From: Burkholderia sp. OK233
GTDB lineage: Bacteria > Pseudomonadota > Gammaproteobacteria > Burkholderiales > Burkholderiaceae
Length of the DNA stretch: 64,000 nucleotides
Reading direction: 5' to 3'
NCBI RefSeq assembly: GCF_900230185.1
Contig: NZ_OCSR01000001.1
Span: forward strand, 2,666,001 to 2,730,000
Positions 57,188 to 64,000 of this stretch are shown in pieces (the stretch's first letter is position 1; each line of letters begins with the position of its first letter). The notes under the pieces were generated by a model that ran no database searches, was not told the origin of the DNA, and saw only the letters and a program-made list of their open reading frames with translations. Made by a program: the position numbers and the translations under genes.

Positions 57188-58140
57188 ATCCGCTCGTCTC
57201 GCTCAATGGTGTTTCCGCTCCGACGCTCGTCGTAGCCGCTGGCGAGCGCGCGGGTGTACGTTTTCTGGAATTCTTCGCGTCGGCGATCCGCAACCCTCAC
57301 ACGCGCCGCGCCTATGCGCGCGCGGCCGGGGATTTCCTCGCGTGGTGCGCCGGCGCCGGCGTGCCGTCGATCGCGGCCGTGCAGCCGCTGCATGTGGCCG
57401 CGTGGATCGAGCTGCAGACGCAGACCCATTCAGCGCCGACCGTCAAGCAGCGGCTCGCGGCGATCCGTCATCTCTTCGACTGGCTCGTCACCGGCCAGAT
57501 CGTGCCGCACAACCCGGCCGCGTCGGTGCGTGGTCCAGCCCATTCAACGAAAAAAGGCAGGACGCCGGTGCTCGATGCCACCGAGGCGCGGCAGCTGCTC
57601 GACAGCATCGATGCGACGACACCGGCCGGGCTGCGCGATCGTGCGCTGATTGCGTTAATGGTGTTTTCGTTCGCGCGGGTGGGCGCCGCGCTGGCGATGC
57701 GGGTCGAGGATGTCTACGTGCAGCAGCGGCGGCTGTGGGTGCGGCTGCGCGAAAAGGGCGGCAAACGCCACGAAATGCCGTGTCACCACACGCTCGAGGC
57801 GTACCTACACGCGTACCTCGACGGCACCGGCATCGGCGATGATCCGAAGGGGCCGCTGTTCCGCACAATTGCGCGCGGCACCGGCCAGCTCAGCACCACG
57901 CCGCTGCCGCAGGCGAATGCGTATGCGATGGTGCGGCGCCGGGCGCTGGCTGCAGGCATCGTTACTGCCATCGGCAACCACACGTTCCGGGCGACCGGGA
58001 TCACCGCGTACCTGAAAAACGGTGGCACGCTCGAGAACGCCGCGGCGATGGCGAACCACGCGTCGACGCGCACCACGCAGCTGTACGACCGGCGTCGCGA
58101 CGACATCAGCCTGGACGAGGTGGAGCGGATCCGCGTCTAA
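57184..58140 (+). CDS. Tyrosine recombinase/integrase coupled to the TIR gene
   Basis: 318 residues from a GTG that overlaps the TIR stop (GTGA). The core-binding domain spans about 20-110. The catalytic Arg is in FSFARVGAALAM, Lys near KGGKRHEMP, box II HTFRATG, box III NHASTRTT, and the nucleophile is in QLYDRRR. XerC/D-like. GC-rich, in contrast to the genes that follow. Why a recombinase is coupled to a TIR effector is unclear. Confidence 0.85.
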   Translation: MNPLVSLNGVSAPTLVVAAGERAGVRFLEFFASAIRNPHTRRAYARAAGDFLAWCAGAGVPSIAAVQPLHVAAWIELQTQTHSAPTVKQRLAAIRHLFDWLVTGQIVPHNPAASVRGPAHSTKKGRTPVLDATEARQLLDSIDATTPAGLRDRALIALMVFSFARVGAALAMRVEDVYVQQRRLWVRLREKGGKRHEMPCHHTLEAYLHAYLDGTGIGDDPKGPLFRTIARGTGQLSTTPLPQANAYAMVRRRALAAGIVTAIGNHTFRATGITAYLKNGGTLENAAAMANHASTRTTQLYDRRRDDISLDEVERIRV

Positions 58141-58578
58141 TGTTTAAAGACGAAAAATCAGGAAAGGAAAACTAAGGTTTCCTAGGCGCCTGGTAGGCGC
58201 GCGGTTCGAATGTCGCTGATCGACCCGAATGTGCCATTCGCCCCCTCCGAATCCGCTGGCAGCTCGTAGCATTCCAACCATTGGCTGGCCGGTGGGGCTG
58301 GCAAAAGCCGGCTATCGTAAACATTCCCCCATGTCTCGAATGCGATGTCACTTTACAAAACCGTCGATCGATGCGCTCACAAAAATCGATGCCGCTCCCC
58401 GATCAGGCAAGTACTTAACATGATATGTTTCAGATCTATCTGGCATGACGCCACGGTATGAAAAGGTCTGACACTGGATAGCGCATGTATGGAAAATAAC
58501 ATGCCATTTTATCTAATGGTGGTCCACAATAAAGAATTATATCGATTAGCGAAATAATTGGTGAATAGAGAGGAAAAA
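58141..58578. other. Intergenic region, AT-rich towards the right
   Basis: 438 bp without a supported gene. The GC content falls sharply, marking the border of another acquired segment. The last 60 bp probably carry the promoter of the DUF262 gene. Confidence 0.5.
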
Positions 58579-59802
58579 ATGAACGAGCTTGATGATATTG
58601 ACGAAGACTTCGAATCGTTAGCCGTTGGTTCGATGGTGGTTCCCACAGGTGCCTCTGATCGGGCAATTGAGAAACATTTCGAGTCCGGCCGGCTTCGGGT
58701 CGTCCAGGAAAAAAACGACATATTCATGTCGCACATTATTGACTTCATAAAGGGCAGTAACCAAGACCGTGTTTGGGGAAACTTGCGGCCTGAATATCAA
58801 CGTCGTCTTCGATGGGATACTAAGAAAAAATCCAAGCTTATCGAAAGCTTTATAATGAATGTCCCTGTGCCTCCAGTTTTTTTGTACGAAAAGAGTTTGG
58901 GGAAATTTGAAGTAATGGATGGGCAACAGCGATTGAATGCCGTCGCTGAGTTCATGAGCGGGGAATTTGCTCTTGAAGGGTTGGAGATTTGGCAAGCACT
59001 GAATGGAAGGACCTACTCAGAAATTCCCCCGCTGATTCGTCGAGGATTGGAAAGGGCGAAGATTTCCGCCATTACGCTGATGTCAGACAGTTCGTCCGCC
59101 GAAGAGGATAGCCTTGACCTAAGAGCGCAGGTTTTTGAGCGATTAAATACCGGTGGTGAGCGGCTCAACGCACAAGAGCTTCGCAATTCGCTTTATTCGG
59201 GGCCGTTCAATGAACTGCTTATTGAACTGTCGAAGGATCGCCTGTATACCGATGCATGGGGAATACCGAATCACCAGGATAACACCCGTGGAGATGGGAC
59301 GGTTAGTGAGATTCTTAAGAACGATGCACTTTACAAAAGAATGACGGATGTTGAGATTGTCCTCCGTTTTTTTGCGTTCGAACATCCTGATAGCATTTCC
59401 GGTTCGGTTCGAGCAATGCTCGACAGTACGATGAAGCGTAATCGATACTGCAATAGCGACGACGCGGATCGGCTAAGGCAATCGTTCAGAGGCGCGTTGT
59501 CTTTGTGTGTTGAGGTCTTCCGCGACATGGTGTTTTGTCTTCCTGCGGGTGGTAAGAGCAAATCGTCAAAACGTTCAAGGCCCCTGTTTGATGCAGAGAT
59601 GGTCGCAATGTCCATGCATATGGCCGACAGGGCTCGGATTCTTGAACAGAAAGACGCCATTCGCGATGCTATTCTCAAGCTGGTTACCCCAGAAAGTGAG
59701 CATTATGCGCTCATGGTAGGTCGCGGAAACACTGCAGCTACTATTAAAGATCGCATATCTAAGGTCTATGAGGTTATTTCGGATGTGCTGAATAATGGCT
59801 AG
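58579..59802 (+). CDS. DUF262 (GmrS-like/ParB-fold) domain protein
   Basis: 407 residues from the ATG at 58579, preceded by GAGAGGAAAA. The DUF262 core includes PEYQRRLRWD, PVPPVFLYE and the hallmark VMDGQQRLNA (about residues 112-121), followed by FERLNTGGERLNAQELRN. Related proteins (GmrS, BrxU) use NTP hydrolysis in modification-dependent restriction. It overlaps the HEPN gene by 8 bp. The region is markedly AT-richer than the chromosome, a sign of transfer. Confidence 0.85.
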   Translation: MNELDDIDEDFESLAVGSMVVPTGASDRAIEKHFESGRLRVVQEKNDIFMSHIIDFIKGSNQDRVWGNLRPEYQRRLRWDTKKKSKLIESFIMNVPVPPVFLYEKSLGKFEVMDGQQRLNAVAEFMSGEFALEGLEIWQALNGRTYSEIPPLIRRGLERAKISAITLMSDSSSAEEDSLDLRAQVFERLNTGGERLNAQELRNSLYSGPFNELLIELSKDRLYTDAWGIPNHQDNTRGDGTVSEILKNDALYKRMTDVEIVLRFFAFEHPDSISGSVRAMLDSTMKRNRYCNSDDADRLRQSFRGALSLCVEVFRDMVFCLPAGGKSKSSKRSRPLFDAEMVAMSMHMADRARILEQKDAIRDAILKLVTPESEHYALMVGRGNTAATIKDRISKVYEVISDVLNNG

Positions 59803-60586
59803 CCTAAATAGTGCAAAAACGACCGCCGAAAATTATCTGGATGAAATAATCTCTACAGTTCGGATACGGCAAAGCTATAGCGATATCATTGTGTCGCAAT
59901 CAGGCGCGTTGTTTTCTGCTTTGGCACATGACTCCGTCGCGAAAGGAAAGCTACAAGAGGCTCTTAAACACAAGGATACCGACACGAATTCTCTATATAT
60001 GGCGCTAGTTGTTCAGGCGAATGGGGCTTTTGAGCAGTACATCAGAACTTTCACATCTGCGGTTCTGGAGGCAAGACGTGCTGATTGTGAAAAATATTCT
60101 GAACTCGAAGAAGATCTTCGATTTGAGCATATTATTTGCTCGGCCCGAGTTTTATCTTTTTTAAAAAAAGGTGATGTAAATGGACAAAAATTCAATTTTA
60201 ATCGACTGATGTCCCAGCTTGGATCTTGCTTTTCGGATAGTTCTGATTTTTATTTAAGCGGTGACGTTTTCACGATTTTACTTGGAAACTGCACTCCGGC
60301 TCGCTTGGAGGGGCTTTTTAAAGCGCTTGGTCTTGGCGAGCCATTTTCCGATGTGGTAGGTGAAAATTCAAAGCTCAAGAAGAGAATGAAGGAGACGAAG
60401 AGAGCAAAGGTGGCGAAAATGACCCGAGATGAGCTGGATCGACAGATCGACCTTAGAAACACTATAGTTCATGGTGATTTGCGTCCAACTGTCACTCTCA
60501 CCGACGTTAATGAGTCTGTTGAATTTTTCTCCGCGCTGATAGACGCATTTGATAACCTGGCACAAATGAATACAGTTCAGCAGTAA
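59795..60586 (+). CDS. HEPN-like nuclease family protein (MAE_28990/MAE_18760 type)
   Basis: 263 helical residues. The C-terminal RNase motif of HEPN proteins, R-x4-H, is visible in LRNTIVHGD (about residue 227). The N-terminal half also resembles this family, which is commonly found next to DUF262 genes. Coupled to the upstream gene by an 8-bp overlap. Probably an abortive-infection or toxin-type RNase; inference from family and context. Confidence 0.75.
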   Translation: MASLNSAKTTAENYLDEIISTVRIRQSYSDIIVSQSGALFSALAHDSVAKGKLQEALKHKDTDTNSLYMALVVQANGAFEQYIRTFTSAVLEARRADCEKYSELEEDLRFEHIICSARVLSFLKKGDVNGQKFNFNRLMSQLGSCFSDSSDFYLSGDVFTILLGNCTPARLEGLFKALGLGEPFSDVVGENSKLKKRMKETKRAKVAKMTRDELDRQIDLRNTIVHGDLRPTVTLTDVNESVEFFSALIDAFDNLAQMNTVQQ

Positions 60587-60776
60587 GGGTATCCCCCTCG
60601 TTGGACAACGCCGGTTCTTAGTCCTGGGAGCAGCGCTACAAATCCTTCGTAGATAGCCCGCGACAGCCGCCACAGGCGGCTCCCGTCTACGAGATGCGAC
60701 CAATCGATCGTCAGGTGTCGGAGCGAGAAACAACGTCCGAACGTCGGCACGAGACAGTGGATGAACGTCCGTAACT

Positions 60777-60924
60777 GGCCGAGGCCGTGTGAAAACGGGC
60801 GCCGAATGTGGCTTTCTGAAAAATCGACCGTTCAGATCGCGCTGTAATGGCTTGGCAGCAACTCGGGAAGGGTAAAGCGACGCCCGAAAACGGAGTGCTT
60901 TCGCGTTTTCACACGGCCTCGGCC
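60777..60924. mobile_element. MITE-like element, 148 bp with 21-bp terminal inverted repeats
   Basis: Both ends carry a perfect 21-bp inverted repeat (outer part GGCCGAGGCCGTGTGAAAAC). The interior has no coding potential of its own. The remainder of 60587-61105 holds no supported gene. No clear target-site duplication is seen. Confidence 0.65.
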
Positions 60925-61105
60925 GCTTGGTGCCTCTTGCGATCTCGCGAGCCGGGTGGGTTCTTAAGGTGACGGCGATGTCTTCAGACGTGCTGATCAC
61001 AGGATGCGCAGCTTAGCGACGCGACTTTAGCGCGCTGCAGCGTTCGGTGATGTCGTATCTTGGGATATTCGTGCTATCTGGTTCGTCAAGTCCGCGAGGG
61101 GCGTT

Positions 61106-61549
61106 ATGAACAAAGCGAAGCATCGAAACATCCGGCGTGAGTTGCTGAGCCGCTATGGGCGCGTCACCAGTTGGCACTCGAGCCTGTCAATTCGCGCGGA
61201 CCGGCCTCGAGGTTATCCTCCGGAGCGAGAGAGTCGCGCATCGATTCAGTTAGAGGGGGAGTTCACTGAAGCGGTGGGCGGCGTAGTCAGGTTCTTGATC
61301 AAGGTCTCTCCGAAGGACAAGCCGGATTTGGGCAATGCCGCGGTGCCGAACATTGGCGCGTTCATTTCGGTCAAGCCGGAGTTACAGGGAGTGGTAGATA
61401 TGACGGAGGGCGAATTTCAGCGGTTGTTAACGTTGACCGCGTCAAACCACCTAGCGTGGTGCTTCGTCGCATTCACGGTGCCATTTCGCCGGTCCGCTTT
61501 GATCGTTAGCATCGACTTCAGCACCCGCGCCCCCGACGACGAGACGTAA
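61106..61549 (+). CDS. Hypothetical protein near the integrase
   Basis: 147 residues, mixed alpha/beta, with VGGVVRFLIKVSPKD and IGAFISVKPELQG. No family recognised. It is convergent with the integrase gene. An ATG at 61106 follows GGGGCGTT, a weak ribosome site. Confidence 0.55.
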   Translation: MNKAKHRNIRRELLSRYGRVTSWHSSLSIRADRPRGYPPERESRASIQLEGEFTEAVGGVVRFLIKVSPKDKPDLGNAAVPNIGAFISVKPELQGVVDMTEGEFQRLLTLTASNHLAWCFVAFTVPFRRSALIVSIDFSTRAPDDET

Positions 61550-61688
61550 TACGTCGAAGTCGAATCTGATGTTGAGGTCGGTGTCGGCCTCTTCCCGGCA
61601 CCCCCCGGTGTTGCTGCGATGGGCCAGACACGCGGTTTCAGGTCGGGCTGAAAATTTTGTTGGCGAGCGCTCAAGATAAGCGGTGGCG

Positions 61689-62747
61689 CTAATCCAGCTT
61701 CTTCGCAAGATCCTCCGCCCTCGGATGGTAGTACCGCATAAGCATCTTCGTGTCGCGATGGCCTGTAATCTTCGCCAGCTCATGGAGTGGAAATTTTTCG
61801 GCAAGGCGTGATGTTGCCTCGTGTCGCAAGTCGTGAAAGCATAGGTCGACTAGGAGATTAGGGTCTGCGGCCACGCCCTTGTTCGCACAATCCTCCTCGT
61901 AGGTTTTCCTGGCCCGTGCGACCGCTCTCTCGAACGCTCGAGTTACCGCGTCGGGACGGAGCGGGAAAAACAATTCGCGCCCATCTTTGACGAGATCTTC
62001 AAAGATTGCGATCGCTTTGCTCGAAAGGGGAACGTCGCGCGAACTCCCATTCTTCGTCATGGCAAGACGCGCAACGCGTTTTGTAAGATCAACCTGGCCT
62101 GGGCCGAGCGAGATCAACTCACCTCTACGCATTGCGGTTTCGACTGCAATGTCGATGAGGGCTGGCAAGAAAGCAGACGCGGACGCTGCTTTGACGTATG
62201 CGAGTTCGTCGGTCGAGGCGCCTTTTACGGTATCTGGTTCGATGTTGGCGATGCGGCGGGTGCGCTCGTTTTTGACCGTAGGCTTGCGAACTAACTCGAC
62301 AGGATTGGAGAGGCTTTCCAGCCCCCACTCCTTTCGCGCAATTGTGAAAAGGTGAGAGATGATAGCTAGGCGGCGAACAACTGTCGCCGGGCTATGAGTG
62401 ACACACCATTCGTCGCGCAGCTTCGCAATGTCAGCCCGCCGGATTCCTGCGAGTGGCCGCTTTGCGAGCCATGAGTCGCGCAGTTGGCGAATGATCGACT
62501 TCTCCTGCGTTGCGCCTCGTTTGTTCGATGCGATCTCGCGCTCGTAGCGATTCAACGCTTCGGTGAAGGTTGTGTTCTCAGCTTCCGCGCTGCTAACGAA
62601 GCGTCCCCGGTCCATCTCGCGTTCGATGGACCTCGCCCATCTCTCAGCATCCGCCTTGCTGTCGAAGGTCTTCGACTCTTGGGGGTAGCCCTTTCTGCGA
62701 ATCTTGGCTTGCCACTGAAGGTCGCCGCGTTTGGTAAAGGTCGCCAT
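61689..62747 (-). CDS. Tyrosine-type site-specific integrase of the island
   Basis: 352 residues. An N-terminal arm-binding-like region (about 5-50) is followed by the core-binding domain and the catalytic domain. The Arg is in ETAMRRGELISL, box II HDLRHEAT, box III TGHRDTKMLMRYYHP with the nucleophilic Tyr. It lies 110 bp inside attR, points away from it, and is the obvious enzyme for insertion at the tRNA-Ala gene. The ATG at 62747 is preferred to a TTG two codons upstream. Confidence 0.93.
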   Translation of the reverse strand: MATFTKRGDLQWQAKIRRKGYPQESKTFDSKADAERWARSIEREMDRGRFVSSAEAENTTFTEALNRYEREIASNKRGATQEKSIIRQLRDSWLAKRPLAGIRRADIAKLRDEWCVTHSPATVVRRLAIISHLFTIARKEWGLESLSNPVELVRKPTVKNERTRRIANIEPDTVKGASTDELAYVKAASASAFLPALIDIAVETAMRRGELISLGPGQVDLTKRVARLAMTKNGSSRDVPLSSKAIAIFEDLVKDGRELFFPLRPDAVTRAFERAVARARKTYEEDCANKGVAADPNLLVDLCFHDLRHEATSRLAEKFPLHELAKITGHRDTKMLMRYYHPRAEDLAKKLD

Positions 62748-62786
62748 AGGCAAATTAGCCGCTAGTTGTCGTTTTCAGGACAGGTG

Positions 62787-62807
62787 TGTCTCAAAATTGT
62801 CCCAAAA
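62787..62807. repeat. Right copy of the 21-bp internal end repeat
   Basis: Tandem TGTCTCAAA and TTGTCCCAAAA half units, 50 bp inside attR and between the integrase start and attR. Same orientation as the left copy at 42634. Confidence 0.6.
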
Positions 62808-62856
62808 ATGCCAAAATTGGTCAATAAGCCTTTATATTTAGGAATAGGCCTTCTGA

Positions 62857-62904
62857 TTCGCAATGCGAAGGTCGGGAGTTCGATCCTCCTCCTCTCCACC
62901 AAAG
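62857..62904. repeat. attR, copy of the tRNA-Ala 3' half
   Basis: 48 bp running from the anticodon loop through CCA-AAG. Four mismatches to attL are all in the T-stem and come as two compensatory pairs, so this is probably the original host 3' end. Confidence 0.9.
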
Positions 62905-63000
62905 ATCACATCGAAAGTTGTCCAAGTGAGACTGGAAGGATATTTTTGCGCGAAGTGCAACGATATGCTTCCGTTCACAAAGTGCAAAGTTATGCTTCGA

Positions 63001-63031
63001 CTACAAAGCCGACCTCGAGTCGGCTTTGTAG
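63001..63031 (+). terminator. Terminator beyond attR, probably original tRNA terminator
   Basis: A perfect 13-bp stem CTACAAAGCCGAC and complement with a five-base loop, followed by TTTC. It lies 97 bp past attR. The rest of 62905-63119 shows nothing else. Confidence 0.7.
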
Positions 63032-63119
63032 TTTCAAGGTCCAAGAATTTCCAGTGAAGAGGGCTAAGACGAGGCGACGAGCGGGACCGCGGCCGCCGAC
63101 GGCCGCGGTGGCGGGGACG

Positions 63120-63507
63120 AATGCGCTAGATATCCTTCGGGACGGCGACTACCCTCGTCTTCTACGTACTTGACCGGCTTGGTCTCAGCATCATTGCCGC
63201 GCTGGATGCGCGCGGAGTGTTGCTGGTGATCCTCCAGCAACAGTTCGACACTGGGACGCCAGCAGGCAACTGGCGCAGACGATGTTTTCTGCGTTCGCCG
63301 AGTTCGGGAACCGCATCAGGAAGGTTCTGTGGGGTGATGGGATCGATCGCGCACGTATGGAACGGAGAAGTATCTGGGGGGGGGCGCAAGCCGAAGCTCA
63401 CGATTGATTCGCGGGCGAGTTAAAGCGGTGCTTCGACGCGAGGGAGAATCGCAGTCAGCTAGCTCGTGACTTTGGTATCAATCGCGTTACTGTCCACAGG
63501 TATTGCT
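63120..63507 (+). pseudogene. Serine recombinase (resolvase) pseudogene
   Basis: Resolvase landmarks appear in order but in different frames: ALDILRDGD, then LVFYVLDRLGLS with a shortened middle and LDARGVLLVILQQQFDTGTP, then LAQTMFSAFAEFGNRIRK, then GRKPKLT, and finally the HTH SQLARDFGINRVTVHRYC (to about 63507). At least three frameshifts and a deletion of part of the catalytic domain make it inactive. The catalytic N-terminal Ser region is missing. Confidence 0.75.
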
Positions 63508-63702
63508 CGGGCACGGCACTTAAGGACCGAGGCGGGGTAAAAAGGGGCACGTGGAATGTTCCGGTCGAAAAACATGGTCAATCAGCACGGGACGCTGAAC
63601 GCCTTGGCCAGCCGTCTGCTCAATTGGTTCGGGTTACGGAGCTCGCACTCCGTATGCGGTCCTTTGTAGGCGTCTAGCATTTGGCCGCCTCAGTGGTGAA
63701 CA

Positions 63703-63732
63703 TGTGTCCACGTAAATTCAACGTGGACACAT
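63703..63732. promoter_or_regulatory. 12-bp inverted repeat directly before the IS66-type gene
   Basis: ATGTGTCCACGT and its exact complement flank a six-base spacer and end at the base before the start codon. It may be an operator or a translation-blocking hairpin. It could also be part of the IS end region. Confidence 0.6.
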
Positions 63733-64000
63733 ATGACTGATATCAACTCAGAGTTAAAAGCGCGACTGGTCGTCGGTCGCAAACAAGACGGTCGTTGCCG
63801 TTACGATCCGCAGGCTAAACGCGAACTGATCGAGGCCTGCCTGGTGCCGGGCGTATCAGTCGCACGCTTGGCGCTGGAACACGGGCTGAACGCGAATTTG
63901 CTGCGTTCGTGGGTCAGCGCTTATAAAAGAAAGTGCGATGGCACCGCGATCGTACCGGCGTCGAGGACCGCGAAGCCGACGCCGGCTGCGTTCATACCCG
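63733..64000 (+). CDS. IS66-type accessory transposase gene (TnpA-like), partial
   Basis: The first 89 codons before the window ends. The translation MTDINSELKARLVVGRKQDG continues with RRELI-like KRELIEACLVPGVSVARLAL and EHGLNANLLRSW, the HTH of IS66/IS3-type first ORFs. The start follows the inverted repeat at once and no separate ribosome site is obvious. The terminal inverted repeat of the IS could not be identified. Confidence 0.75.
   Translation, partial: MTDINSELKARLVVGRKQDGRCRYDPQAKRELIEACLVPGVSVARLALEHGLNANLLRSWVSAYKRKCDGTAIVPASRTAKPTPAAFIP

Noticed and set aside
60368..61000. 210-codon minus-strand frame across the MITE-like element
   Set aside because: It overlaps the end of the HEPN gene and the MITE; composition is Arg/Pro-rich and unlike a real protein.
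62857..62904. Second tRNA-Ala gene
   Set aside because: Only the 3' half from the anticodon loop on is present; acceptor 5' strand and D-arm are missing.

Overview
The window is GC-rich and reads as a chromosome segment of Burkholderiaceae, most likely Paraburkholderia. Pointers are the galactofuranose-type ytfQRT/yjfF operon with a LacI regulator, the H-NS-like 100-residue protein, the high-potential iron-sulfur protein, the rsmI/yraN/diaA-like/BON/cytochrome c cluster and an IS4-type insertion sequence. All calls come from reading translations and motifs. No database search was run.

Left part (1-42464), chromosomal backbone. The 5' part of a molybdenum hydroxylase large subunit (cut by the window edge) and its 2Fe-2S partner come first. 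Then follow an IS4-family element inside a long inverted repeat, an amino-acid permease, a NarL-type two-component pair and ferredoxin-NADP reductase. Next is a sugar ABC transporter operon with LacI regulator and a divergent aldose epimerase. After that come a DNase-I-like phosphatase/nuclease, an AAA ATPase, an FAD oxidoreductase, a HiPIP, an MHS-type MFS carrier, an amidase, a dienelactone hydrolase, a nitronate monooxygenase, a branched-chain amino-acid binding protein, a cupin-8 protein, a repeat-rich lipoprotein, a YbjJ-like MFS carrier, a flavin-split-barrel protein, an H-NS-like protein, a CDF metal exporter, an Lrp regulator, a coupled MBL hydrolase/exonuclease pair, rlpA, and the rsmI-yraN-SIS-BON-cytochrome c cluster.

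Right part (42465-62904), an integrated element of about 20.4 kb. It starts in a tRNA-Ala(CGC) gene. A 48-bp imperfect copy of the tRNA 3' half lies at 62857-62904, beside a tyrosine integrase, and near-identical 21-bp repeats lie just inside each end. Inside are three modules. (1) Plasmid-like: an HTH protein coupled to a TrfA-type replication initiator, with iterons, AT-rich 10-bp repeats and tandem hairpins. (2) IncI-like surface module: a PilV adhesin whose variable tail begins at a shufflon-type site, a second silent tail cassette behind a second site, five helically phased palindromes, an Rci-like recombinase, and a TraY/DotA membrane protein. No other transfer genes are visible. (3) Defence-like module: an ImmA/IrrE-DUF4411 pair, a PD-(D/E)XK nuclease divergent from a TIR-like effector that is start-stop coupled to a recombinase, and an overlapping DUF262-HEPN pair.

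Right of attR (62905-64000) is mobile-element debris: a frameshifted serine recombinase and the start of an IS66-type first gene running off the window.

The most interesting region is 44345-47914: the replication-origin-like block, the two-cassette pilV shufflon and the palindrome array before the recombinase. The nuclease/TIR/recombinase locus at 55349-58140 is a second candidate for an undescribed system.
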